Below, piece by piece: positions 10,312 through 20,797 of a DNA stretch of 64,000 bases. A model generated the notes under the pieces. The model was not told the origin of the DNA and made no database searches. It saw only the letters and a program-made list of their open reading frames with translations. A program made the translations under genes and the position numbers. The DNA comes from Ascidia mentula. Its lineage: Eukaryota; Chordata; Ascidiacea; Phlebobranchia; Ascidiidae. The stretch is from assembly GCA_947561715.1 (NCBI GenBank), contig OX387204.1, positions 12,591,001 through 12,655,000 of the forward strand, read 5' to 3'. Within the stretch, counting starts at the first letter, position 1. Each line of letters begins with the position of its first letter.

Positions 10312-12536
10312 ATATATCCAGCTCATCAAATACAGTGTATTCTTGGCGAGAAAGGAATTATTGGAAGAGGTGCGTTTGCTCGTGTAAGGTCAGGATATTT
10401 TAAGAAAACAAAAGTTGCAATCAAGTGCTTTCCCAAGACTGGTGATGGGGACGAGATAATACAAATGGCAAGACGGTAAGATGATGTACAGATGTAGTTT
10501 GCATTAAACTTTTGTATCACTCTATGTAGTCCCGTGTTAATATGATAAATTTAATCGATTGATACTGTTATTTTGGAATGAATATTTCTTTATACGGCTA
10601 TATAATAACTGATGTACTTTGTTTTTTTTCAGAGAGTTTCGTTGCATAAAGTTGGCAAGACATGAGAACATAGTAAAGGCGTTTGAAATCACAAAATGGT
10701 CTAGTGGAAGCGCAATTATTTTGGAAAATTTGTCCTGTGGTAACCTCGCGCAACTGCTTGGTGCTGATAGAGATCTTTATACCGGCCGTTACCCCCTAAG
10801 TTAGGAGCTCTGTCTGCGCATGGCCTGTGATATCACGAATGGCCTGAAGCACTTGCACGCTCTCAAAGAGGGGAGTTACATAGTTCACTGCGACTTCAAA
10901 TGTGAAAACGTGCTTTTAACTTCTAATTTAAGATGTAAAATTGCTGACTTTGGGAGCTCATTCTTGTTTGATCGTAGCGGCCTAGCGCGAGTACGTAACC
11001 CAAAGCTTCTCTACACCGTGTTTTACGCCGCTCCAGAGCAATTAGGAGCTTCAGACAACGGTGGCTTTGCTCCAACCACAAAAGTGGATATCTACAGTTT
11101 GGGAAAAAATTTTTACAGAATTCTTTTTCACCAATTTCCTATTTTTCAAAAGGACGAAGATATCAAAAAGGCGACTTTGCAGGGAGAACAACCAGATACA
11201 AGTATGCTTAACTGTTTGCCAATAAACCACCCCGCTGTTATCGTGATGAACAACGAAATGAGAAGATGTTTGAGTAACGACCCTGAATATCGCCCTGACG
11301 CTGATGAAGTCCACAGGAGTTTGCAGGAAGTGTTAGAGAAGTTCAGTGAGAGTTCGATTAATGAAAACGTCAGCAACATCCAACGTTATAGGAATGAAAA
11401 CGACGATGATGAAGAAATCACAGTTCCACTTGACTTGTTTTCTCCGGCTACGAATGATTTTCTTCCAGGTTTTTAAAACACTTTTAGTGTTTTCTTAAAT
11501 TTACAGTTAAAGATGGAAGCGAGCATGATATATGCTCTAACTAACAAGTCTGTTGTATATTGTCATAAATTGACGGTGTAACTTTTCCGTTATAGTTTTT
11601 AGGTTTTTGAAAACTATCCATTTAACTACAAACAAAAAACATTACGTTTTTTATGTAGTTTAACATTATTATGAAAGCAATTGTTCATATATTTAGCTCT
11701 GTTTATAATTCTGACAATAATTCGTATATAACGCAGAAGAATCGTTGCCACCGAAGTCAAATACAAAGTTAAGCGCTCGGAAATATGGCGGTAAGTATTT
11801 TCTGGAATAAGCTCCCTTATAGTGTGTGTTTATCTTCATATTCTTTGCAGGAAATCGCAAAAAGCAGTCAAGTGGCCTCAAAGAGAAAATCAAAAAGCAG
11901 TCAAGTGGCCTTGGAGAGAATAACCACAAGCAGTCAAGTCGCCTGAAAGATATTCCCAACAAGCAGTCCAGTGACCTTCTTTGGCTGTTGGCACTCGTAA
12001 GACGTTTAAAAACACTAAAGCTTATTGTTTATTACAAAAGAAAAGTAATTGTCAACATTGTCATGTTTCATACGAAAAACGTTTCGGCAAGTACTTATGC
12101 CATCATCAGTTTGAATGACGCGGTTGGTGTAGCTCCATCATTAGTAAGTCGCTTACTGAGCATTTTGCGCCTCTAGTGGTGTGTGGCCGATAACAACATG
12201 GCGTCACCACCCGCACGAGCCTTATCTGTGACGTCAGTCAGGTCAGCTCCATATAAGGATAGAGCTACACCAACCGCGTCATTCAAACAGATGATGGCAT
12301 AACTTTTTGCCGAAACGTTTTTCGTACTTGCAACATGACTATGTTGACAACAGTTGGGCCAGTCTCTTTATTCTCAGAATTATGAGCAAATCCGTAAATA
12401 GTGTTTAGAAGTAATTGGTTTGAGTTAAAAGTTGTGCTATTTGGAACAATAGATTTAGAAATCTCAATATTGCTTGTACTTTCAGGTAATCCTTCTGTTT
12501 GCCCTGGCCTTGAAAATTTTATTTTCCGTCCTTTGA
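10312..12536 (+). pseudogene. Kinase D: tail-anchored non-RD kinase gene with one nonsense codon
   Basis: Five exons: 10312-10475, 10633-11468, 11737-11790, 11851-11996 and 12486-12536; total 1,251 bp, in frame throughout. Exon 1 has the glycine loop (GRGAFARV) and the ATP lysine in VAIKCF. Exon 2 has HCDFKCENVLL (non-RD), ADFGSS, AAPEQL and the C-lobe. Exons 3-4 are a basic linker with KQSSG repeats. Exon 5 reads VILLFALALKILFSVL then stop, so with the end of exon 4 it makes one C-terminal transmembrane helix. A TAG at 10,802-10,804 (TAC in copies K and K') interrupts the C-lobe start. Exon 1 opens with ATA where other copies have ATG, so an upstream start exon may exist. Otherwise all catalytic residues are present: a recent pseudogene or an allele. 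Confidence 0.8.
12049..12350. mobile_element. Foldback (MITE-like) element in last intron of kinase D
   Basis: Arms of about 90 bp are near-perfect inverted repeats: 12,049-12,138 (begins TTGTCAACAT) and about 12,262-12,350 (ends ATGTTGACAA), around a spacer of about 120 bp. The matching intron of the inverted relative K (33,651-33,786) is only 136 bp and lacks it, so it inserted after D and K separated, or was lost from K. The arms contain a CTGATGA-hairpin-GAAACG segment. No transposase; superfamily not assigned. Confidence 0.75.
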
Positions 12537-13474
12537 TACAACTCGTTTCAAATGATGTGCAGATGGCATTACTTGCTCTTGAATCTGTGTGACAAAAAAA
12601 CTGTGTCTTGCAACATTACTTTGTCTTGTTTTCCTGTTTTGCTTTGCCCATTTAACTATTAGCTTGTCATTGTATACTGTATTGCATAAAAAAGGCCAAC
12701 CTTTTGCTTTCATGCCCATTTTTTTACTTTTAAATCCGATGCGCCGCAACTGTCGCCCCTTTTCTTTTTCTTTTTAACTGCAATAATTTCGGATTATATT
12801 GAAAAAATGGAAATCATTTTTTTTCTAATCTTAGTGGCTCTTGAGATAATTAGTTTTTTTATTGAAACTAGTTGTAAAAACGAGTGGACGTATGAAAAAA
12901 TTACATTAATATCTGAAGCTGTAGTTGAAACTAATCGATGCCAGGCTATTAGGACAAAAAAGATCAATCAAGCCACGATACTGCGAATGATGACATACAG
13001 CAAAATAAACAAATGTTGTTTTCATGCTAAACGCAACATGTGTGAGATGTGCGTTTAGCATGAAAGTGCGACGAATATGCCACCGCATGGGTGTAACGTT
13101 TTGGCTTGTTAAGTCGGGCTCAAAATCAAAAATGATAGTTTATTCGCATGAAAACAGACGGTTTTCTTGGATAATATGTCCGGCTGCACACAGAAAATTC
13201 ATTTGAAGGCCAAAAACACGACGACCCGTCACAGGACATACTTCAGGAATCTCGTAAGATGTTTCTCCTTAAAATTCCACGAGGTCTAAGATCAAGGAAA
13301 TCACTAGATCAACCGGAAACTGGCACAGCAACTTCATTTATCTGTATTGTACATTTACTCAATATGCCTTTGGTAGTAAAATGTAGTTGTTGCTACTCAT
13401 CCTCCATTTTGACATTGTTTATTTGTTTATCACGAGCTGCTTCATAGCTAATATTTTGTTTAGGATTGCCACAG
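12537..13474. other. Intergenic between kinase D and a kinase fragment; shared with 32.9-33.6 kb inverted
   Basis: The sequence after the kinase D stop (for example the segments around 12,595-12,780 and 12,900-13,200) matches the minus strand of about 33,600-32,950, so it belongs to the large inverted duplication. The short frames here are not conserved as protein between the two copies, so I call no gene. Confidence 0.6.
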
Positions 13475-13629
13475 AGTTTGGTTTCTTGCGGCTGAGAAAA
13501 AACACAAACATAATAGAAACGTTTGAAATCACAAAATGGGTTAAAGGGGCGGCGATTATCTTAGAAATGATGCCCGGTGGTAACCTCATGCAACTGCTTT
13601 TCTGTGATAAAAGTCTTTACCGCGCAGAC
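13475..13629 (+). pseudogene. Truncated kinase fragment, second subfamily
   Basis: After a cacag acceptor the frame reads TEFGFLRLRKN, FEITKWVKGAAIILEMMPGGN and LLFCDKSLY, homologous to the start of the large kinase exon of D/J/K but clearly diverged. Its closest relative is the inverted copy at 32,611-32,898. The homology stops near 13,627, where a repeat shared with 16,261 begins, so the rest of the kinase was lost at that junction. Confidence 0.75.
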
Positions 13630-14120
13630 ACGTCCGTAAAAATATAAATTGTTGCAGAAGTTTAATGTTGGTCACGTGGTTTCGGTGGTGTCAATCCGAT
13701 TACTTGAATAAGAGGCATAAGCTGTAACCATTAAAATAAACTTCGCAGTTAACGACTACGTGGTGTTTCCTCGCAAACAATGGGATATTCGCGGTTTTGA
13801 TGGAGTTGTTTCGACATCAATGCCTGGGCCATAAATTAAACTTTCGTTAAAGCAAACGTTTGTGCTACAATACGTGGTTTCTATGGTGTTGTTTGCCAGG
13901 CCATAAACGAACCAGCACGATGTTTTAATGAGAATCGAGCTACAACAATACATATTGTTGTACAAGGGCTTTCTTTGCTACGGTGTCGATGAGACTGCAA
14001 GCATTTTTCGGAGGAAGTGCTTGCGGTGGTTTTACAGCTAAACAAACAGATCGTCGAAAGAAAACGAATGTTACAGTCACGTCTTTGTGCTAGCTTTGGG
14101 ATATAACCGTTGGCGTTGAC
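13627..14120. repeat. Direct repeat, left copy (flanks pentraxin C)
   Basis: Starts with acacgtccgtaaaa and matches 16,261-16,730 over about 470-490 bp (for example 'ttacgactacgtggtgtt' and 'aacaaacagatc'). The two copies bracket pentraxin gene C. They differ by scattered substitutions and small indels, so the duplication is not very recent. No terminal signals of a known element were seen. Confidence 0.7.
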
Positions 14121-14373
14121 TTAGCTTGAGTACACTTTGCAAAGCGCAGTGTTATTTCCTCACAACTTCCATTATCCAATCATTTTTACACCAACCGTTT
14201 ACTGGCGTGTATGTGAAGCAATTAAGTTAGGCAATTTTACTACGCTGCGAACAAATTACAAAATATTTGTCCAAGCTACAAAGCGGAATCAATCTACCTA
14301 CATCATAAACCTAACGTTAACACTCGCAAAACGATTTTTGTTAAGTGAAAAACATGTTTTCCAACATACGAAA

Positions 14374-14461
14374 GTTTCGGTTGTCGCCAATAGCTTATAT
14401 AAGTAGAACACCGTAACTGAAACACTCATACATACGGCACTTGTTACCGTAAACTGTAAGA
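14374..14461 (+). promoter_or_regulatory. Core promoter of pentraxin gene C
   Basis: Contains a TATA-like CTTATATAAG at about 14,394-14,403, some 90 bp before the start codon at 14,491. The segment 'cggttgtcgccaat' through 'cgtaaactgtaag' is repeated inside the third intron of the same gene (15,488-15,572), where the TATA box reads CTTATACAAG. Confidence 0.55.
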
Positions 14462-14490
14462 AAACTCTTGGTTAAGGCAAAGTCTGCAAA

Positions 14491-15781
14491 ATGAAGAACT
14501 TGTTCGTTTACCTTTTGTTTTATTTTGTGAGCATGGGGTTGGCCAATTCCCTTGGCGATGAAGGAAATCTTCGTCACGTGCGGTCGGCGGAGGAAACAGC
14601 CCCTTCCAAACGTATGTTTCTAACTATAAGTATATGTTTTCTTTAGCAGCTAAACAAATAACATAACACCATTGTTTTCTTCCTCAGAGTGTACCTCGGT
14701 CAAATATACTTTTGCGAGAGCCAACCAGACTGAAGATTATGTTCAATACAAGAGATATTTTCCAAAACTGAAATCCGGAACGGTTTGTTTGTGGTTCAAT
14801 GCTGACATTCTTGAATCGGTGATGCCACTCGTAAGCTATCACACCCCAACAGTGTTCAACCATTTCCTTTTGGAACTACAAGCACCACCACTAATTAAAA
14901 TGATTGTGTTTGGATCCGAAGTTAAGTTCTACCATCAAGTGGAACCTTTAAAAAACGTAAGTTTAGGATTTTCGTATAATTTAGGCAAAGTGGTTTCCAA
15001 CAAAGTATCAACATTAGCGATTAATGTCGGAGCCAGTATTTTCAACACCGAAAAAATTGCATTCTGCTTTCAATTTTGCAGTATCACATTTGTGGATGGT
15101 TCGACTCCCCCAGCCAAACAGTTGGGCTTTATATCAATGGAGTGAACATTGACACTAAGTCTTATGCTGGAGGAATGGTTGAAGGAGACGGAAGTTTAGT
15201 AATCGGGCAGGACGAGGATTACAGGAGACCTGGGGGATTTTTTCCAGATCGATGGATGAAGTAAGTTTTTTTTGGAAGCTCTTTGGCGTTGGACGTTTAT
15301 TCATTTCAACAGGCATTTGGCATAACAGCTTGACAACTAATTCAATTTACAAAAATGTCAATTAATTGTAAAGTTTTGGTGCACATGTAAGTACACTGCG
15401 CCACACTTGTTGACGAGCAAATAAAAGTAATGGGCAAGAAATTATCAACAATTTAGGACAAAGCAAATAAACCTAGTGCAAATTTTATTTCGGTTGTCGC
15501 CAATCGCTTATACAAGCAGAACACCGTACCTGAAACACTTATACATATGGCACTTGATACCGTCAACTGTAAGAATTTTATTGTCAATACTTGTTATTTA
15601 TTGTAGAGGAACAATCGAGAACGTGGCCATCTATCCACGTGTCCTAGCGCAGACCGAGGTTCAACGGATGAGCTCGTTGTGTCAGTGTCCTGTTGATCAG
15701 GTTATCTCGATGTCAGTGGATCGAGTCGAATTCTTCGGAGAATCTTCTTACTCCATTCCTTATGTTTGTCCTACTGTTTAA
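14491..15781 (+). CDS. Gene C: secreted pentraxin
   Basis: Four exons (14491-14611, 14688-14956, 15082-15260, 15607-15781), total 744 bp, giving an uninterrupted 247-aa protein. Signal peptide MKNLFVYLLFYFVSMGLANS, then a short charged spacer and the pentraxin fold: GTVCLWF, HICGWFD (HxCxxW signature with the second conserved Cys), LYINGV, GQDEDY calcium-site segment, IENVAIYPRV. The C-terminal tail carries extra Cys residues (LCQCPV and YVCPTV) not typical of C-reactive protein, perhaps for linking subunits. Expected role: calcium-dependent secreted pattern recognition. Phases 1, 0 and 2 match gene B apart from the B defect. A polyadenylation signal AATAAA lies at 15,838-15,843. Confidence 0.9.
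15488..15572 (+). promoter_or_regulatory. Copy of gene C's own promoter inside its third intron
   Basis: Matches 14,374-14,461 closely, including 'gcagaacaccgtacctgaaacac' in part. It sits 35 bp before the last exon (15,607). It may be inert, or may start short transcripts of the last exon. Confidence 0.6.
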
Positions 15782-15843
15782 GTTCAATGTTTGAAAAAAA
15801 AATTACCCAATTTTAGTCAAGTCGTTATTTTGTGACTAATAAA

Positions 15844-17066
15844 TTCAATTCATTACATCATGTGTACGTATCAGCTTGAATCACTTTTCACGTTCCGAAA
15901 TATACATTAATTTGCTATTTTATGGTTGTGTTTGTTTAGTGTGGAGTATTTTGTTGTTTATGGTGAAAAAAAATAAAAACGCATAAACTCTATAATGTAG
16001 TTTTGAAACATGTAAAAAACAAAAAAGACACGAAAATTAACAAAACCATAGAAGCGTGGTCAAGCCTAAACAAACTGTTACATAAACCACAATCACAATT
16101 CACGAGCTAGAAATGTTCCACACAACGCCATGTTTTATATACTGCACAAAATTTTGCTTGGGATGTCTGCAAATAAAGATGTTACCGACCTTTAAATCGC
16201 AGACCTACATATTGTTAATTGTACAAAAAGTAACAAGACAAAATAAAAACCGCGAAATCAAACACGTCCGTAAAAAGAATTGTTGCAGAAGTTGAATGTT
16301 GGTCACGTGGATTCGATGGCGTCAATCCGATTACTTCGCTTGAGCAATAACCACTAAAATAAACTTTACAGTTTACGACTACGTGGTGTTTTCTCGCAAA
16401 CAATGGGATATTCGCGGTTTTGATGGAGTTGTTCCGACGTCAATGCGAGGGCGAAAATTAAACTTTCGTTGAAGTAAACGTTTTGTGCTTCATTACGTGG
16501 TTTCTATGATGTTGTTTGTGAGGCCATAAACGAACCAGCAATGAGAATTGAACTTCAAAACATGTAAGGGCTTTGTTCGCTACGGTTTCGATGAGTCTGT
16601 AAGCATTTTTCGGTGGAAGTACTTTTGAAGTTAAACAAACAGATCATCGAAAGAAAATGAATGTTACAATCACTTCTCTGAGCTAGCTTACAGTACGGAA
16701 TTTATCGCGTCAAGATTGCTTGAGATATGTTTATAATATTCAGATAGAAATGAAAGACATTGACATTTTTGTTTAAATGAAAACTGTATATGTTTTCCGT
16801 ATGCAAGTATCCTGCAATTGATCCTATTTTTGAGCTAAGAGCCATACATATCAGAGCCAATTGATGTTACAAACGATTTTTTTAAGGTAATCTCTTTGTC
16901 AGTCATTGCAACATGTTTTAGTAGAGGTGACCCTCCCCCTTTCCCTTTCTGATCCTTCCCTGGTGCCAGTATGTTGTGTCCCCCAAGAAAATGTTTTTTT
17001 GCGAGTTTATGGACGGAAATGGACTTGGTACACAAACGTGGTTCAGTGCCTGAATATTCAGCAAAC
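15844..17066. repeat. Intergenic with right copy of the pentraxin C direct repeat
   Basis: 16,261-16,730 is the partner of 13,627-14,120 and begins with the same acacgtccgtaaaa. The remaining parts (15,844-16,260 and 16,731-17,066) show no gene; about 16,960-17,066 is the 5' flank of the signal-peptide exon at 17,067. Confidence 0.65.
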
Positions 17067-18140
17067 ATGATGTTTTCTTATCTGGTGTTCGTATTTTCTG
17101 TTGTCACATGCGTTCATTGCCAAAGTATTTGCAAACAGACTGTTGGAATTTTTTGATTAAAACAATCGATGTTGTTTTTTACTCGTTTTTTTTTAGAACT
17201 GTTGTTTATCAAATGATGTTTTCAGGTGTTGATGAATGCGCTGATGGGACTCACGCAAACTTAAATAGTTGAGCTGTCAATTGTTTTTGTCGACACGTTT
17301 ACAACTAGAGTATTAAATGTAAAATGTTGTGTACTTCTCGCGAAAGCAAAACTTTATTAGTTGGTCTGATTGCACCCTATAACCACTAATACTATTTGGT
17401 CAATAATTGAAATTCCCGGAAACTTTTAATTAAAACTCCCAGAATAAAGTTTGTTTCAACTTCTAGCATGGGATACACTCCCTACCCCCATTTGTCCGTA
17501 CAAAATTTACATTACTTTGATGTTCAGGATACTTCAGTAGTTCTTGCCCTGGTCGTTCTGTTGAAGGTTTGAACGGTTACACCTGTTTCACAAGTGGTGA
17601 GTATACCTGTAAAAATTTATTTTGTAAAAACAGGTAAAAAACAGAATTAATATTTCTTTTCATACTGGTCACGTTTTTTTATCTACAGGTGAACCGGTTA
17701 TTCACGAAAGGTTTTGTGGAAAACCTGTAACAGTCTGTTTATTGGGTGGAATGCCAGCAACGCGCAACTGCATATGCCTACACTTCTGCCACGAGTACTC
17801 TCTCGTCTTATGGAACGAGGCATATGGGTTTATATTACATACAACCAGACACAGAATACAAAACAGTGACGGCTTAAAACTTCATGTCCTCATGTACGCA
17901 CATTATTACAGTCAGAACTCCTAAGTTCATTCATTCCCGAACAGCTTCTAAATAATGTATTGTTAAATAGTGCAATGGTGTATATTGACGCAAAAATAAC
18001 GATTAAGTGGTCTGTTTTTACAGTGCCCAAATCAGATATGCCAACAATTCCATCACTAACCACTTCACATTGTGTGAATTCTCCGCCACTCAGTTGTTTT
18101 CCTGGTTACACAAGTGACGGAAATAATTGCGTTCACAAGT
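17067..18140 (+). pseudogene. Pseudogene N1: broken 5' half of EGF/FN3 family gene
   Basis: A good signal-peptide exon (17067-17124, MMFSYLVFVFSVVTC) is followed by an EGF exon that starts at 17,226 but breaks off after about 30 bases (ACTCACGCA then unrelated sequence with stops). The mini-exon 17528-17596 has lost two Cys (GYFSSSCPGRS). The FN3 exon from 17,689 is degenerate and its donor GT has become CT near 17,921. The linker exon from 18,024 is recognisable (PPLSCFPGYTSDG) but its donor is lost. No third or later domains follow. Clearly non-functional as a family member; only the signal-peptide exon looks healthy. Confidence 0.75.
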
Positions 18141-18623
18141 GTATATTTTTCTCGATTCAAATTAAGTTTTGCATTTAATGATAAATATCAGTTTCGACAA
18201 GTAATATAAAATCTATAAAGTTGTATGGGTATATATATGGGAGAAAGAGTGTTTTTAGTGGGAATTTGTTCGGATAAGTAATCGATACGCCGCAATGCAG
18301 ATCCATATATCGCAATTCACTGTCTGTACACACGTTTATCGGATATTTCCAATGTTCAAATAAACTTGATGGCTTTAGGACAAATGGTTACGCACGATTA
18401 ATATGTTTGTTCTGGAGAGAAACCAGTACAAAAGAGTGCCCAACAACAAGTTTACTTATAAAACAACACACAAGCATCGCGCCTACAGCGCACGACTTTT
18501 GTGCAGGGCAGCATTATAGAGAACCGTTGTTCTTGCCTGAAATCGTCACTTCCAATGAGGTAGTTCACTGACCATTTGTATGGCCTTTTAAACTACCGCC
18601 AAGACCTTGTTCTCCAAAGGGTG

Positions 18624-18827
18624 TCACCTTTCTTGGTTCTCGATATTTGTACAAATACCAGTTTTACCCTGCTGTTGGAAGAAGTTTTGGAAACGTCCTG
18701 CTCCTCCGCACTCATAATCGATACAAATGGCCTGTCCGTCGGTATGCAACTTGCGGTGTCTGCCTTTAGGATAGTTGCACTTCGCGCAGCAACATGGCGC
18801 AAAGTTACATGACATGAATAAAACCAA
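18624..18827 (-). CDS. Cys-rich open frame of unknown family (unit 1)
   Basis: The minus-strand frame reads CNFAPCCCAKCNYPKG then ICIDYECGGAGRFQNFF and GICTN, with nine Cys in about 50 residues. The second half recalls the CxxxYxxC-G-NxF end of Kunitz domains, but the Cys spacing is too short, so I do not assign it. A possible donor (AAG|GTGACA) follows. It could be one exon of a small secreted protein carried into the duplicated block. An identical copy lies at 22,406-22,609. Confidence 0.3.
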   Translation of the reverse strand: MVLFMSCNFAPCCCAKCNYPKGRHRKLHTDGQAICIDYECGGAGRFQNFFQQQGKTGICTNIENQER

Positions 18828-18984
18828 AAACTAAAAACAACTTTATCCGCATAAGTAATATAGGCTAAATCGTTTTTGCAGGTATAGTTGTATTCTAGTT
18901 AATGTCCCGTGGAAAAAAACAATTAAATCATCCAAAACAAAAAAAATATTTTTTTATTCTGTTTAAATTTCGCAGTACAAATCT

Positions 18985-19262
18985 TTGTCGCGAAACTGTC
19001 ACCTACAAACCAGTCTTTGCACTGGTGTAGCCCCCACTTGTGTTTGTGCAGTTTGCCTCAACGTGACATGCGTGAATCTCAAGAGCGCATTCATCAACAC
19101 CTGAAAGCATCACGTAATAAACAAACTTGAACCTTCATGCGAGATAGCTCTTCATTTGTCGTGATATTTTATAGCAAGTTCTAAGTTAACATTTACATAA
19201 ACCTTGACATTGACCGCATGTCGCAATTAGCAAGCAAGAACACCAGGCAGGAAAACATTATG
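18985..19262 (-). pseudogene. Inverted 5' fragment of EGF/FN3 family (unit 1)
   Basis: On the minus strand a signal-peptide-like exon (about 19,204-19,261) precedes an EGF exon (about 18,985-19,103). The signal sequence resembles that of gene I ([15 protein letters not shown]), but one extra base shifts the frame, and the donor after the EGF exon reads AT in place of GT. Upstream sequence to about 19,560 matches the 5' flank of gene I at 54,840-55,180. So this is a decayed, inverted 5' end of an I-type gene. Confidence 0.65.
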
Positions 19263-20797
19263 TTTGCAGAGAATTCAGAAACACTAGGCTTGCGTTACAT
19301 TGAACGTGTATATAATATAATATTTCGTTTCTATTTCTGGTTGAACCCTATGGAAGGACCTTTTATATTCCACAAAACAAACTTTCTCATGAGTATCACA
19401 TTTCACTGGTCCTGTTGCATTTTGACAAACAATCCATTGGGTTCAACCTGAAATAGAAACGTTGCCGTTTGTTGTCAATTACCCTGTTTTTTTTTCAAAC
19501 CTGGTCAAACATGCACACCCCGCGACCCCTGACTCACACTAACATCACTTGCAATTTAGCGTTGTGGAGTCGAAGTCAGAGTCGCCAAACTGATGTGAAT
19601 GTAACCATACACTCTATTTAATTTTTGAAAAGATTTCTAAATAAACTTTTGCACAATTGACTACTTCCACTTTGATGTATAAGTCTTGCATATTGCGTTG
19701 AGGCTTGCCGCCGAATTTATATTTATATACATGTATACATTACAACTTTTGCACAATCTTTCATATTCTCTGGGCGAATGTCACTATTAATTACTCCGTT
19801 ACGCTATGATGAGCACAACCTGGAAGTTGGCGTGGTGCAAAAAATCGTACTTGAGATTTCCCGTAATATCAGTCATTCAGGAAAACGTGGCATAAGGATT
19901 TTATTTTGTTTTATTTTTGAAAAGTTCTGTAAAAGTCTGATATATTGGATATGGCATGGATACAGTTCTCTGTAGCGTGCAGTGTGCCTTTTCCCTCATG
20001 TGTTCTTTGCTTTTCGAAAGTGCTGTTCGTGTGTGAATTTGCGTCCTATTAAAAGTGTTTGAAATGAAAGCAGGAATCGCTTTGTGGGTCTTTTCCGTGA
20101 ACCTTTTGGGTTGGGGCTAAATGTTGAACAATCACGTCATCAGTTTCTCTTACACAGCTTCAAGTTTTAAACGTTGTTTGTTCTTAAAATAATACCATAA
20201 AGTAAAAGCTCGATTTTGCGGTAATCAGTGCTGTGCTTGTAACTCATGTTTTTGATATTCCCAAACAAACTTTTTCATAAATTATTGCTAATTAGTAAAA
20301 CTTCCGCGGAGCACTTGGCACCGTATCACGAACATAGTTTTAGGAAACGCTGACATACAGAATTCCTTTTTACAAACTTTCTCAGGAGTATTACAATTCA
20401 CTGGGCGATTTGCAACTTGACAAACAATCCATTGGGTTCAACCTGAAATAGAAACGTTGTCGTTTGTTTTCAATTGCTCTGTTTTTCGTAAACCCAGTCA
20501 AGCATGCACACCCCGCGACCCCTAGGACTGACTCTCTCCTCACCGTGCAATCACTTACACAGTTTGCAGAACCATGTGATGCTCATTTCAAACCTCATAT
20601 TTCTGGTCAAGACGACTCTTTACTACCTCATGGATTAGTTTCATTCACTGATGAAATCTGAGGAGAAAAACACTCCGACAAAAATTCGCTGCGACCCATG
20701 GTTTGGAAGCTGGAGAGAAAAAGTGCTTTGTGTGGTTGATAGAAGAAAAGGGGTTTTGTCACGCAAGCTAGGTTTACTGTCTGAATATTCTGCCAGC

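Noticed and set aside
12401-12592. Reading GNPSVCPGLENFIF... as the end of kinase D
   Set aside because: Phase arithmetic of the preceding exons (1,200 bp before this exon) requires the frame VILLFALAL, which is also the one kept in kinase K.
13627-16730. Possibility that the direct repeats around pentraxin C are LTRs
   Set aside because: No TG...CA ends, primer-binding site, polypurine tract or retroelement coding sequence between them; the interior is a normal intron-containing host gene.
18624-18827. Calling the Cys-rich frame a Kunitz inhibitor domain
   Set aside because: The Cys spacing between the third and fourth Cys is too short and the usual YGGC order is absent.
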